Source: Primula veris
Lineage: Eukaryota; Streptophyta; Magnoliopsida; Ericales; Primulaceae
Assembly (NCBI GenBank): GCA_963682055.1
Contig: OY821743.1
Location: forward strand, 35,264,702 to 35,328,701
Length of the DNA: 64,000 nt
Reading direction: 5' to 3'
The translations under genes were made by a program, and so were the position numbers. Below the pieces are notes generated by a model that saw only the letters and a program-made list of their open reading frames with translations, was not told where the DNA came from and did not search any database. Positions 21,217 to 32,800 of the stretch are shown piece by piece; the stretch's first letter is position 1, and each line of letters begins with the position of its first letter.

Positions 21217-21630
21217 GTATTCCTAGGCATTCTTTTAGACATGCCATGTTGGGAATTTCACAGTATTCCTAGGCACTTGGCCATGTTGGGAATTTCACAG
21301 TATTCCTAGGCGCTTGGCCATGTTGGGAATTTCACAGTATTCCTAGGCGCTTGGCCAGGTTGGGAATTTCACAGTATTCCTAGGCGCTTGGCCATGTTGG
21401 GAATTTCACAGTATTTCTAGGCGCTTGGCCATGTTGGGAATTTCACAGTATTCCTAAGCGCTTGGCCATGTTGGGAATTTCACAGTATTCCTAGGCGCTC
21501 GGCTATGTTGGGAATTTCACAGTATTCCTAAGCGCTTGGGCATGTTGGGAATTTCACAGTATTCCTAGGCACTCAGGCTGTTTGGAAATTTCATAGTATT
21601 CCTAGGCACTTTGGCCATTTGGGAATTTCA
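21217..21630. repeat. 37-bp tandem repeat array, about 11 copies, next to the 3' end of pol
   Basis: Units of GTTGGGAATTTCACAGTATT plus CCTAGGCGCTTGGCCAT repeat head to tail with few substitutions; the edges are more diverged. It lies in the 3' untranslated region behind integrase. In Ogre/Tat elements this region is known to be hypervariable and to seed satellite DNA. Confidence 0.95.
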
Positions 21631-21795
21631 GCTGCACTCGTTAGACAACATAACAAGATATTTTATTCATTCAAAAGATGAAAGATAATGCCATTAAGCT
21701 GAAAGATACGAGCACTTTGTATTTTATTTATTCAACATACAAGATAATGTCATTAAACAGGAGGGGTAAGGTAGCACCTGTATTTGTAAGACAGT

Positions 21796-22950
21796 CTATA
21801 CGTAGTACTTCTTTAGGTTACCTACGTTCCAAGAATTCTTTTCTCCTCGGCTTTTGTCGAACAGGACGCTTTTGAGTTTGTAGATAACTGGGCTTGTTCT
21901 CTTAACGATCTCGTATGATCCTTCCCAGGTGGGGCTCAATTTGCCATGTGTTTCGTTTTGGGTATAGACCGTTACACGTCGCAGCACCAGTTCTCCGACC
22001 GTAAACTCCTTGATCCCTTTCACCCTCTTGTCATACGTTTGCTTAACGCCTTGTTGATACTTAGCTAGCGTAAGAGCTGCTATCTCTCGTTTCTCGTCTA
22101 GCATGTCGAGTTCCTCTCTCATTCTTTGTTCATTGTTTCCTTGCTCGACTAAAGTTGTTCGTAGTGTTGGTAGCCCGATTTCAGTCGGTATGACGGCCTC
22201 GACGCCGTAAGCTAAACTGAACGGGGTTTCTTTGGTGCCCGTCTTCGGTGTAGTTCGGCACGACCATAAAACGTTAAGTAGCCGCTCGGTCCATCTCCCC
22301 TTTGCTTGTTCAAGGGTTGTCTTGATGCCGTCTAGTACGGTTCGGTTTGATACCTCTGCATGGCCGTTACCCTGTGGGTATGTTGGCGTCGAATAGAACT
22401 TTCGGATACTGAGTTCTTCGTACCAAAGCTGCAGATTGGCTTCCTTGAACTGGGTGCCGTTGTCTGCGACGATGGCGTATGGTATACCGAACCTTGTGAT
22501 GATGTGCTCCCAAATGAACTGTTTGACATTACTGGCTTTAATTTCTCGGAGAGGTTTAGCCTCAACCCATTTGGTGAAGTAGTCCGTCGCCACGATCAGA
22601 TACTCGACGCTGCCGGGTGCTTTGGGAAGCTTCCCGACTATATCAATTGCCCATTGAGCGAATGGCCACGGTGCCGTGACCGGGATCATCATAGATGATG
22701 GGAGCCGTGGTATCTTGGCGAATCGTTGGCACTTGTCACAACGTTGGACGTATAAATTGGCGACTCGCTTGATATAGGGCCACCAATATCCTTGGGTGAT
22801 TGCCTTGTTGGCAAGGGACTGCCCTTTGATGTGTGCTCCGCAGGATCCTTCGTGGATTTCCTCCAATACCGGTAGCTGCATTTCGGACCGGACACACAGA
22901 AGATGGGGTCCTCGATAACTGGATTTGTACAGTTTATCGTCGTCGGATAG
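21796..22950 (-). pseudogene. pol: Pol, integrase part (Tat element)
   Basis: This is the integrase of the retroelement, which joins the cDNA to host DNA. It shows the H2C2 zinc finger (HEGSCGAH, then CDKC), and the three catalytic acidic residues within 'WAIDIVG', 'VADNGTQF' and 'GNGHAEVSNRTV' (D,D,E). A C-terminal domain follows ('TWEGSYEIVKRTSPVIYKL'). It is in the same frame as the protease-RT-RNase H part but separated from it by an in-frame TAG at 22951-22953. The segment is otherwise open. No chromodomain is evident, as expected for the Tat/Athila branch. Confidence 0.92.
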
Positions 22951-25933
22951 CTAGAAACGAGGAGCCTTTCTCGTAATTTTCAATGCTTTTATCTTATCTG
23001 CCGGGAGGGTTCCGCTCCGCAGGTAGTGAATCATGTCGTCCATCCAACCTAGTTCATATTGTACTGATGTTACTCGGTCTATTCTTTTGGTTATGCTCGG
23101 GGTCGGCAGTAGTTCCACTGTGATCGACCGAGTGTCAGTTAATGTTAATGTCGAGGCTAGGGTGGCCAAGGCATCGGCATGTGCATTTTCAGTGCGGTTG
23201 ATTTTTATTAGCTCGCACTGCTCGAAAGTAGTCATCAAGCTTTGGACTTTTTCCTGGTAGAGGATCATTCTGTCATCCTTGGCTTGGTACTCGCCGATGG
23301 CTTGATTGACGATCAGCATGGAATCTGAACTTGCAATTAAGTGGGAGCACCCAAGGGACCGGGCAATGAGCATGCCATTTATCATGGCTTCGTATTCTGC
23401 CTCATTGTTGGTAGCTCGAAAGCCCAGTTTTATGATTTTTTCGATGATTGCTCTCTCTTTAGACTTTAGGACGATCCCTGCTCCGGATCCGTCCTTGGTG
23501 GCTGATCCGTCGACATGTATCTGCCAGTGTGATTGTGGAGAGAGTGCCAAAGACTCGTCATAGCCTTCGGTGAACTCCGCGACGAAATCGGCCAAGACTT
23601 GTCCCTTTATGGCATGACGGGGTACGAACTCGATATGAAATTGGGATAGTTCGACCCCCCAGGCGGCAACTCGACCGCTGATGTCTGTCCGTCGAAGTGA
23701 CTCTTTGATATGAAATTTCGTGTATATACGGACCTGATGAGCTATAAAATAGTGTGGCAATTTTCTGGTTGCGACGACCAATGCCAAACACAGCTTTTCC
23801 AAGGGTAGGTAACGTGTTTCGGCTTCGACCAGAGTCTTGCTGACGAAGTAGATCGGAAATTGTTCGCGACCTTCTTCTCTTAGGATAACTGCGCTCACAG
23901 CTGTAGTGGAAACTGCTAGATAGCATGCCAGAATATCTCCTTTGTTCGGCCTTACTAGCAGTGGCAACGTCCTCAAGTACTCTTTGAGATTGTTGAATGA
24001 AGCTTCACATTCCGGGTCCCACTCGAATTTCTTGTCCTTCTTGAGTGATTCAAAAAACAGCCGTCCCTTGTCTGCGGATCGGCTGATGAACCTGCTCAAT
24101 GCGGCCATCATTCCCGTGAGCTCTTGTACCTGCTTCTTATTTTTTGGTGCTGCTAGGTTCCGTAGAGCTGCAATTTGATCGGGATTAGCCTCTATTCCTC
24201 GTCGGCTAACCATATGCCCCAAAAATTTCCCTTTGCTGATGCCGAACGCACACTTGCTCGCGTTGAGCTTTAGTTTGTGCTCGCCCAACGTTTGGAAGAC
24301 GTCTCTAAGGTCTTGGAGGTGGGATGTGGCCTTTTCGCTCTTGACGACCATGTCGTCAATGTATACCTCCATTGTTTTCCCTATATGATCTCGACATACC
24401 CTTGTTATCATCCTTTGGTATGTTGCTCCCGCGTTGCGTAGGCCGAACGGCATTACCGTATAGCAATAGTTTCCCAAAGGCGATATAAACGATGTCTTTT
24501 CCTGATCCTCGTGGGCGAGGGGAATCTGATGGTATCCTGAGTACGCGTCAAGGAAGGTCATCCGTTCTGCTCCCGCAGTTGCATCCACCAATTGATCGAT
24601 CCTTGGAAGGGGAAAGTGGTCCCTCGGGCAAGCTTTGTTGAGATTGGTGAAGTCTATACAGACTCTCTCCTTTCCATTCTTCTTTGGGACGACGACCGGG
24701 TTGGACAACCATTTTGGGTAGTAGACCTCCCTTATGGCTCCGGCTTCCAATAGCTTTTGCACTTCAGCGATTATAGCTGCTCTGTGCTGTACGGACACTT
24801 TTCTGCTCTTCAGAGCTATCGGCTTGTATTCGGCGTTAACACTTAGGTGGTGGCATGCCGTATTAGGGTCTAGGCCCGGCATGTCTTTGGGACTCCAGGC
24901 AAATTTATCAATGTTGCTGAAAAGGAACGCTTCTAACTCCTCGGATTCCTGTTTTGGAAGGTTATCGCCGAGGAGGAAATAGTGCTCCTCATCCATATCC
25001 GGGATATACACCTTCCTAAGTGTCTCTCCTACTTGTTCTTCGACAACCCTCTCGGTTTTGACTATGTGGTTGATCAGCTTCTTTGTGCTGGTGGGTTGTT
25101 CGACAACGCTCAGCTGTGTTTGAAGGGCCGCTGTAATGTCCTCACAGCGCCTTGAATCCTCTTGGCATCCTCTGGCTGTCTCGATCTCTCCCCTATCATT
25201 TGGGTATTTGACTTTTTGGTGGTAGGTCGAGGGTATGGCCTTCATGGCATGTAACCAAGGTCGGCCCAATATTGCGTTGTGGCCGGAGTTGTCGTTGACT
25301 ACTAAGAACTCCACGGGAACAGACATGGATCCAGTTGTGACATTGAGGACGATCTTACCCAACGGTTTAGTCGTTTCGGAGATGAATCCGATCAGTGTGA
25401 CATCGGTAGGCTGTAGATCTTGCAGCTTGAGTTCCATCTTGTCGAAGAGCTCCCTGTACATTATATCACAAGAGGCTCCTTGGTCGATAAGCACCCTGCT
25501 GACCGTGTCAAGGCCGATTTGAACACGGAGGTTAATGGCGTCTCCGTGGGGGTAAATCACCCCTTCTTCATCAAGGCCTGAGAAAGAAATGGGCGGATAT
25601 TGTCGAGGTGTGCATTGTCGTTTAGAAGTCGACGACTGTGATGCCTTGGCTACTTGGCCAAAGTGCGCCAATTGCCGTTGTCGTGATCGATCCCCACCTG
25701 TGCTCTTGGGTCGTGACATGTGAACGACGTTGATTGTTTTGCCTTGCCGGTTGTCGGCTCCCTCAATGGCCAGTTGTTTGCCTTTATTTCCGACGCCTTT
25801 GATGAACTTGGCCAGGTATCCCGCATCGCCCCACAGGTTCATTTTCCACCGCAGGTTACGGCAGTGATCGGTGAGGTGTCCGTAGTCCTCGTGATAGGTG
25901 CAGAAAAGCTTGGGGTCTCTATGCTCAGGGGGG
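22951..25933 (-). pseudogene. pol: Pol: zinc knuckle, protease, RT, RNase H and second (archaeal-type) RNase H
   Basis: From the N-terminus there is a C/H knuckle ('CTYHEDYGHLTDHC', just upstream of 'MNLWGDAGYL'). The protease has active site 'LIDQGASCDIMY' (DQG in place of the usual DTG). Reverse transcriptase has 'FLDAYSGYHQIPLA', 'MPFGLRNAGATYQRM' and the catalytic 'YIDDMVV'. A first RNase H region follows ('LEKLCLALVVATRKL'). The second RNase H is archaeal-like ('VDGSATKDGSGAGIVL', 'NNEAEYEAMI', 'SDSMLIVNQ', 'ENAHADALA'). The pair of RNase H domains is diagnostic of the Tat lineage. The frame ends at TAG 22951-22953, between RNase H and integrase. Upstream it is separated from gag by a shift at the run of six Gs at 25928-25933. 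Confidence 0.93.
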
Positions 25934-27737
25934 TAGCGAGCGGCTCTGGCCGTGAATACCAGCTTTCTCTGCGGATATTCTTGAGGATATCTTCAGGCGA
26001 CAGGTTGAAAGAGTATCTCAATTCGACCAGTTCGAAGCTCTTTTGCCTTTCCCTTCCCTGAAATTGGCCTTGTTGTGACTGCTTGGTTGGTACAGGGTAG
26101 GTGAGCTGGAGGGGTTTATGTTCGTTGATCGGTGTTGGGTATGCGATCTGGAGCGGTTTGGGCTCAGGTTCTCGTGATCGCTCTACCCTGCTATGGACCT
26201 CGGGACCTTTGTCCTTCTGGTCGGTTTGAATGTTTCTCCCTGGTTATTTCTAACTCTTTTGCGACCCACCTGTGCCTCTCGGACTGATTCTCTTCTCGGT
26301 AGAGTTCGGTTGAGGATACGCAGTTCGTCGTTTTTATCGGTGAGGTGGGTACAATAGGCTAGCAGGGAATCAGTGGTCGGAAAATTTTTGCCTATGAACT
26401 TCCTTCTCGCCCAAAAGCTATTAGGGATGGAGTTGATAAAGTTCTGGATGGCTATATTACTGGCGTACTGTGGAATCTGGTTTGCTACGTCGATGAAACG
26501 TATGCAGTAGTCATTGAGCCTTTCATTTGGCATCATCGTCATTTTTAGAAGGGTTTCAATGCTAACCTTCTTCTTCCGATGAGCAGCGTATCGGGTGGAG
26601 TACGCTCTTAGCAGCTCCGCCCAGTCTCTTATAGAGCCCCGTGGTAAGTTATGGTACCACGACGAAGCCTCTTGGCCCAAACTGTTTTTGAAAAACTTGC
26701 ACATCATCGTATGGTCATCACTCCACAGCTCCATCTTCGTCTTGTAGTGCCTCAGATGGTCAATGGGACAACTCCTTCCATCATAGAGCCTGAACTCGGG
26801 GATAACGAACCCCACAAGATTGCGGTACCGCGTGATCTGTTCGGTACATGGGGTTTCTTGGCATACGTTCCAAGCCTGTTGGAACGCTTCATCCGTGGCT
26901 TGGTAAGGGGGGGGGGGTGTATCCCCCCTGTTGTGGTGGTGGGCCGTATCCTCCCCCGATCATGTGTTCGGGATACCTATCGTCCTTTGGGTTTCTGTCA
27001 AGGACATGTTCCGTATACGCGTTTGGGTGGACGAAGGTCGGAGGGATTGTTATCGGGACGTTGCCCCCTTGATGGGGCACTTCTTGATCTGGTCGCCGGC
27101 CCGCCGCTTCCAAAGCGGCCCTATAGGCGGAATCTTCCGCTTCACGACGTGGATCTTTGTCTGCGTTGGCAGGTTGAGTACCCGGCAGTCTGATGCCGGC
27201 TGCTGCCATGGCCGTCATACACGCTGCCAGCTGAGCTTGCAGCTGGGCGTTGTTCCTTTCATCAGCTATTGGAATGATGTGTTGTACTTCCACCGTGGGT
27301 GGTGTAATCATCCTTGGTGGGTGAGTCGGTAATCGGGACAACTGTTCGAGTTCATGACCTTCAGGCATACCAAGCCGGTCAGCTTCGTTTGTTTGTAAAC
27401 GGGCACCAGAGTTGACCGAGGCCGTTGGCAAAGGGACTCTTGAGCTCGGTCCTGCCTGGGATCCGGTTATGCGTCTTCTTGCGCGCCTTAGTACGGGAAA
27501 GGCTTGTTCGTCTTTCGAGGACGTTTGGTATTCTTCGACGATCCCTTCAAGCTGTTGGGGTTGTTCGATCGGTTGTTCTCGGTGGACATTGGAGGTTGTC
27601 GGTTGGTTTTCGGACTGGATAGCGTCGTATCTATCGCGGATGGCGAGTAGATCGTCGAGGTCTTGTTGGCTAATCTGCACGTGTTGGTTATTGGTTTCTA
27701 CTATCTCGGGATGGGTTTCTTCTATATTGGTCACCAT
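25934..27737 (-). pseudogene. gag: Gag of the Tat element, frameshifted
   Basis: The start codon is at 27735-27737, 58 bp past the PBS. The first part is a Gln/Pro-rich region (about 270 residues). The conserved retrotransposon gag domain follows ('EFRLYDGRSCPIDHLRHYKT', 'WYHNLPRGSIRDWAELLRAY'), then a basic/Pro-rich linker to the zinc knuckle. The reading changes frame at least three times: at the 11-G run 26907-26917, near 26230-26245 before a stop at 26183, and at the 6-G run 25928-25933. Two of the shifts sit exactly in homopolymers. Gag forms the virus-like particle, so this copy is unlikely to be autonomous unless the shifts are sequencing errors. Confidence 0.88.
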
Positions 27738-27794
27738 TGTCGCTCGTCTGGTAGAGTATTGGTATTCGAAGTCTAAGCTAGTTGGGAACTAGAT

Positions 27795-27814
27795 GATTCC
27801 CGGAGACGGCGCCA
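27795..27814 (-). other. Primer-binding site, tRNA-Asp-like
   Basis: On the minus strand, two bases after the 5' LTR, the sequence is TGGCGCCGTCTCCGGGAATC. It agrees with the 3' end of plant tRNA-Asp (complement TGGCGCCGTTGCCGGG...) except for two or three positions; a tRNA-Arg primer is the alternative. Confidence 0.8.
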
Positions 27815-27816
27815 TT

Positions 27817-28388
27817 TGATAAAGCCATAACTTTGGTCGGTCACGTTAGGCTTTTCAACAATATAATAATGGTAAATCAACGGTAAATAATGGACATTTT
27901 TTTATCTTTATTATTGGTCGGATTATTACACTTATTCGGATTGTTACACTTGCTCGGATTAGTACTTCTTTATTACAATTGTGCTCGATTTGACTGCTTA
28001 ATCTCTTATCTTGGTCGTTCTTCTTTCTCTTCGATATTCGGCTCTCTCGCTGTTCGGCTTGCTTCTTTTCAGGCTAAGCTTTGACTAGTTTCTCTCTTTT
28101 CTCAACTTCTCTCTATATTTTTTGGATAGATTTTCTGGTCCATTTCTAGGAGGGGTAGTTGGCTATTTATAGGCAACTATGCTTTCTAGTATGTTGACAA
28201 ATGTCTCTATCTCATGGGGTTTTTCAGATATGGGTCCCTAGTTAAGTGGGCTTGGGCTTTTGATAGATACTACCTTATTCTCTTATGAAAAGCATGTGAT
28301 GACCCATTTAAACGTTAGATACCCATTTATAAAGTGGGTTGATTATTACCCGAATAGAATATTCGGGTCTAATTTTTATGTTCTATCA
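27817..28388 (-). repeat. 5' LTR of the Tat element
   Basis: This 572-bp LTR differs from the 3' LTR at about 10 positions and by no indels. It contains the promoter TATA box, TATAAATA (plus-strand TATTTATA at 28164-28171). Confidence 0.95.
28164..28171 (-). promoter_or_regulatory. LTR promoter TATA box
   Basis: The minus strand reads GCCTATAAATAGCC. Transcription of gag-pol would start about 30 bases further along, near 28135. Confidence 0.65.
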
Positions 28389-28393
28389 GAACT

Positions 28394-28804
28394 TTTGAAA
28401 TAAATGTATGAAATATACAATTTAGGTTATGAATTTTTGAAATAACAGTATGAACTTTTCGTGTTTTTTTCGGGTTCCCGAATTTTTTGAATGTTTTTTG
28501 ATTTTGGATATTTTTTATTTTTAGGTTTTTTTTTTAAATTTTTACCAATTTCGGGTTCCCTGTTTTTTTGAACTTTTTTTCATTTTTTTGGTGATTTTTG
28601 TGTTTTGGAATTTTCCTCGTTTTTGTAGCATTTTTTCGGGATTTTTTCTGGTTTCCGATTTTTTTTAAAGTTTTTTTTTGTATTTTTGTTTTTTTTTTAG
28701 TATCTTTTTAATACTTTTTCTGATTTTATTTTTTATTTTTTGAGTTTTTCCTATCTTTTTCATTTTATTTTTATTAGGTAATGAGATGAGTGACCCATCT
28801 TAAT
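28394..28804. other. T-rich low-complexity tract
   Basis: After a short continuation of the GGTATGAA repeats (to about 28465), the sequence is dominated by T-runs with recurring CGGGTTCCC and GATTTT. No gene is seen. It belongs to the older DNA split by the Tat insertion. Confidence 0.6.
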
Positions 28805-29245
28805 ATGAGGTTACTTATACTAATGGAAATAACGCTATGCATATCGTATGTGCTTAGGCAGACTGCGGCTATATTAGTTGGAAAGGTTATAAGTCACGAT
28901 ACGTAATAAAAAATCAAATTTTTTTTTCTTAATTAATATTTAAATTTAGAGTAGACTTAACTAGGGTTCCAATATATTTATTTGAGTTTTTAGTAGGTTT
29001 AGTTTTTAGTACGTGATGTGATTTGTACCATTAACGTCAGCATAAAGCATAAGCCTATACTAATACACAGAAAAATCATGACTTCCAATTAATTCACGGT
29101 ACAATTAACATAAACATATCTTACACCTATTATATTAACAAAAATATATACTCAAAAATGAAATTATCAAAAAATATTTTCAATTAATAATTAATAAAAA
29201 ATAAAAAAATTGATTCATCCCTCTCAATCTGTTTACTTTCTTTCA
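28805..29245 (+). repeat. Right copy of the diverged ~450-bp direct repeat
   Basis: This is the counterpart of the block at 10222-10680. Shared phrases include ACTAATGGAAATAACG, CCATTAACGTCAGCATAAAG and TTCCAATTAATTCAC. Its divergence is clearly larger than that of the Tat LTRs, so it predates that insertion. Confidence 0.75.
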
Positions 29246-29247
29246 AA

Positions 29248-29317
29248 TTTGAAAGAATATGATCCAGACGTAGATATTTTTGAGAACCATTGTTGTCATT
29301 GCCTTTTCTTTGACTTG
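29248..29317 (+). repeat. 70-bp dispersed repeat, copy 2
   Basis: This is a same-orientation copy of 1951-2020 with about three substitutions. It directly abuts the end of the right-hand direct repeat. Confidence 0.8.
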
Positions 29318-29854
29318 TATTGTCATTTTTTGTATGGTCAAAGAATTAATAAGAAATAACTGTTTGAGCAAATTCAAGTTTATGAAGTGAAATGTTCTCA
29401 AACGTTGGTAATTTGAGAATAATATTACAACAGTTTGTGTGCTAAAAAAAGGAGAGATATTTGAGATAATCTTTCATGTCATCAAGAAAAGTTTGTTAAT
29501 GGAGTCATTGGAACAGGGTAAAATTATCTCGAAAATTTGAGGAAAAACTCTAATTCACACATCAAACTAGAAAAATAAGTGATATACATAACAAATTTCC
29601 TAATAAAAAATCACAAGTAAACTTAACGCTGAACTATACACATTCTACACATTGACACATAACATGATAAAATACTGCTAATGTGCTACTATTAGCTATA
29701 CTACTTCAAATAACCTATTTAAAAATAAAAATAAAAATAAAAAATGTGTTACATTTTCAAGAACTGAAACTGCAAAAAAAAAAAGGAAATAAAAATCCAG
29801 ATAACACTGGAAAAAAAAGACTAGCATGCTCTTCGCTTTTTAATCAACTCCTAA
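29318..29854. other. Spacer and 3' flank of the kinase gene
   Basis: This is AT-rich DNA with no gene. The part nearest 29855 is presumably the 3' UTR of the minus-strand kinase gene. Confidence 0.5.
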
Positions 29855-32800
29855 TCATAAACCTTCAAAGGAGCGGAAAAACCCTTTTCGGACCTTTCGA
29901 GTTTTATTCTGATAATCGTATCGAGTTGCGAATCGCAAATTAGCAGATGAGTTGTGAAACTCTGATGAAGAGATAGGAAGGGCCTCAAGAGTAGAACGAG
30001 GAGATTGGTGAGTTGCAGCTTTTGATTTTTCACAATTAGACCTCCTGCCGAAAGTTTCAATTTATCAATGAAAAATAGAAAAACTTCACAGTTTTTTTTA
30101 AAAAAAGAAACTAAAACTAAGACCTGAGTACCAATAATTTCGCAATTTTACGAACATACCGATTGCTCTTTGGTGAAGTTGGCAATGACCTACAGATACT
30201 TGGCTTCTCTCTGGGATTACATGATACATCCTGGAGAAAATTAACAAAAAGATAAAACAACCTTAAATCAATTTGATAGAGTGAGAAAAGGATCATGGAT
30301 GTATTACAGGGCCTTCAAGTTTTTGTTCTCGAAAGCAATTTCAAGTTCGGTCTTGTTTGGTGGTTGCAAGCTTTAAGCATATACTGAGATGGATCATTGG
30401 AGGTTGAGAAAAGAATTGAATCGAAGCAACTTAAAGCTACTATCTTTTTCACGCCAAACCCCCAAAAAACTCAGGATTTGAAGCTAATAATCCAAATACA
30501 AACTCGCTTTTTAAACCCAAAAAAAAAATAAACAACGAAGCTTGAAATCTGACACAAGACCAGGCCTGAACCCCTTTTTGAAGCTGAATCTCAACATAAT
30601 TACGAAACCAGAATATTTGATTATAATAGTCTCCTTTGGCCTATTTTTAAGCAACCACCACCTTTAGGCCTTGTTTGGTGAAAGAATTTCATGAAAGAAA
30701 ATATGAGAGAAAAGAAAATTTGATTCTCAAATTCATGTTTTTCAAAGATATTTCCATTTCCTAATTTGAAATTTTTGCCCCGAACAAAGCCTTATATTTG
30801 GTCAGATTTGTTTGGAGTGAAATCCCACAAAAAACAAGTGAGCGAGATACTGGGAGATTGACCAAATCAAAGTAAAAAACAGCATTATTTGTCAAAATTA
30901 GAATGCAACAAAGAACCACGGTTATTTAAATCAAAGCAAGAATAGATACACAAGTAGTTAAGACTTACAGCTAATTTTAGTTCAGAAAAGTCCAATGCGC
31001 AAGAAGAAAAGCCTTGTTGTTCTTGTGTGGTTCGCACAAAAGGGTGTTTTAGTAATTGAGCAGCTAATGGACGATCCGCAGGATTTCTCTTAAAACACCA
31101 TTTTAGGAAATCTTTTCCTTCTAAAGACAATGATTCTGGGATAACTGGAGATTTGTTCATAACGTGAAACAAAGCCTGATACTGATTGATAACAGTGATA
31201 AAAACATTAAAAAAAGAAGAAAAAAAGGAAAGTAAAATTCTGTCTCGACTAAACTACGCATTATGTTCTCTGATTTGTTTAAAACTTTGAATAGCCTCAT
31301 ACCGATTTATGGAAGTATGAGTAAAATAATACAAGCCATCATCTTCAAAAGCGACTTTTGATATATTAAGATATTTCACAAATTTCAAAAGGGCTCGACT
31401 TACGTGAATAGCCTTATAAACGAATTAATTTAATAATTGTAATGTGATTTCAAATTTAGGGAGCTCTGTTGGAATGAAACAGTGCAAACATGAACAGATG
31501 AATGCTTACCCCAGTACACTCACTCCAAGGAGGTTTTCCATTGAACATCTCAATAACTGTACAACCTAAGCTCCAAATATCAATCGCGTAAGCATGCTCT
31601 TGATTGGTATCTTTTCTCATCACAGATTGCAAAAGCTGCCATTACAAAAATAATAAATAAAGTATATAATAGTATAATACTAATAACAAAATAGATATAA
31701 ACTTTAGCTACCTCTGGAGCCATCCAGTGGGGACTTCCTTTCATGGAGAGATCATAGGCAGCTACGGATAGCTGCATACAGTGGAAGGTTGAGATATTCG
31801 GAAAAAATTGAAGTAAATGGAATATAAATAAAATAATAGATTATTCAAAATATCAGGAGCCTAGAAAATAATACCAGTATAAGAAAATGGATATACTACA
31901 CTCTTATGACATCGAGTTCCTATTTTTAGTCCCTTATGATGAATTTGGACTTAAACTCTGTTTCGCTCAATATTTCTTTATGGGAAGGTGTAACAGAAAA
32001 AGACAACTTATTTACAAAGTTATGGATAATGGATTCAAGAATAACATTTTCTTTTCTGTCACATTTTCCACTAGTTTTTTGTTTTTGCACATATTGCAGC
32101 CTTAGGATTTGAAGGAATATAGGAATTGAGACGTGATTTAATGTTTGATTATGCGAAAGGGGATATCACCCATAAAAAACCGGCAGACAAAATAAACTGC
32201 AAAAACAAGAAAGAAGAACATCGTGGGAGAAATTAAAGAATAAAATAAAGTAATTCCTACATGCTTCGCTAACCCAAAATCAGCAAGCTTGACAGTACCA
32301 GAAGCATCAACAAGTAAATTTGCACCTTTAATGTCCCTTCACAAAACAATCAGAGAATACATCACAACCACAATATAAATTACAAGGTACCAAAAAAAAC
32401 GATACATACTACAAAAATACATGAAGACACCAGGAATAAAGTAAAAAAAGAAGGTTAATTTTCTCGTTTGACAAGTCAAATCACCTATCAGAATCCATTT
32501 GCAGAAGTTATCAATAGGCTATAGCACATCTTTGAGACACGACTAGATTATAGTTCCCTTCTTTTCGGATGGCTAATTGTGATCATAAATTTTTAAATAT
32601 TATAGTTTCCTTCCCACCTTTGTTTCACACTTTTAGAACAAGTTGGTATTAGTAACCTTTTGAAATTTGCTTATTCAATATCAACTGTTCTGTATTTCAA
32701 GCCCTTTTTTCCTGAAAACTTCTTTCTAGTTTCCAGATCAATTCGTAAACACATTTTGTTGTGATTCTGGTTCAGAATTAGAAAATGGTTCTGCGACACT

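Larger units (their letters stand above)
11226..28388 (-). mobile_element. Tat-lineage Ty3/gypsy LTR retrotransposon, 17.2 kb, with antisense gene array
   Basis: Two 572-bp LTRs (5' TGATAG...TTTATCA 3' on the minus strand) bound the element. Flanking GAACT repeats at 11221-11225 and 28389-28393 are a 5-bp target duplication. On the minus strand the order is LTR, PBS, gag, protease, RT, RNase H, a second archaeal-type RNase H, integrase, a 37-bp tandem-repeat array, about 9.8 kb carrying plus-strand genes, then the 3' LTR. The double RNase H and long 3' region are typical of the Tat lineage. LTRs differ at about 10 of 572 sites (about 1.7%), implying an insertion under about 1 My at commonly assumed plant rates. 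This copy's gag-pol is broken in several places. Confidence 0.95.

Noticed and set aside
21217..21630. Regular repeats resembling a CRISPR array
   Set aside because: The 37-bp units are directly adjacent with no unique spacers, in a plant retroelement.
22360..22698. 112-codon plus-strand frame in pol
   Set aside because: It is the complement of integrase, which has all catalytic residues on the minus strand.
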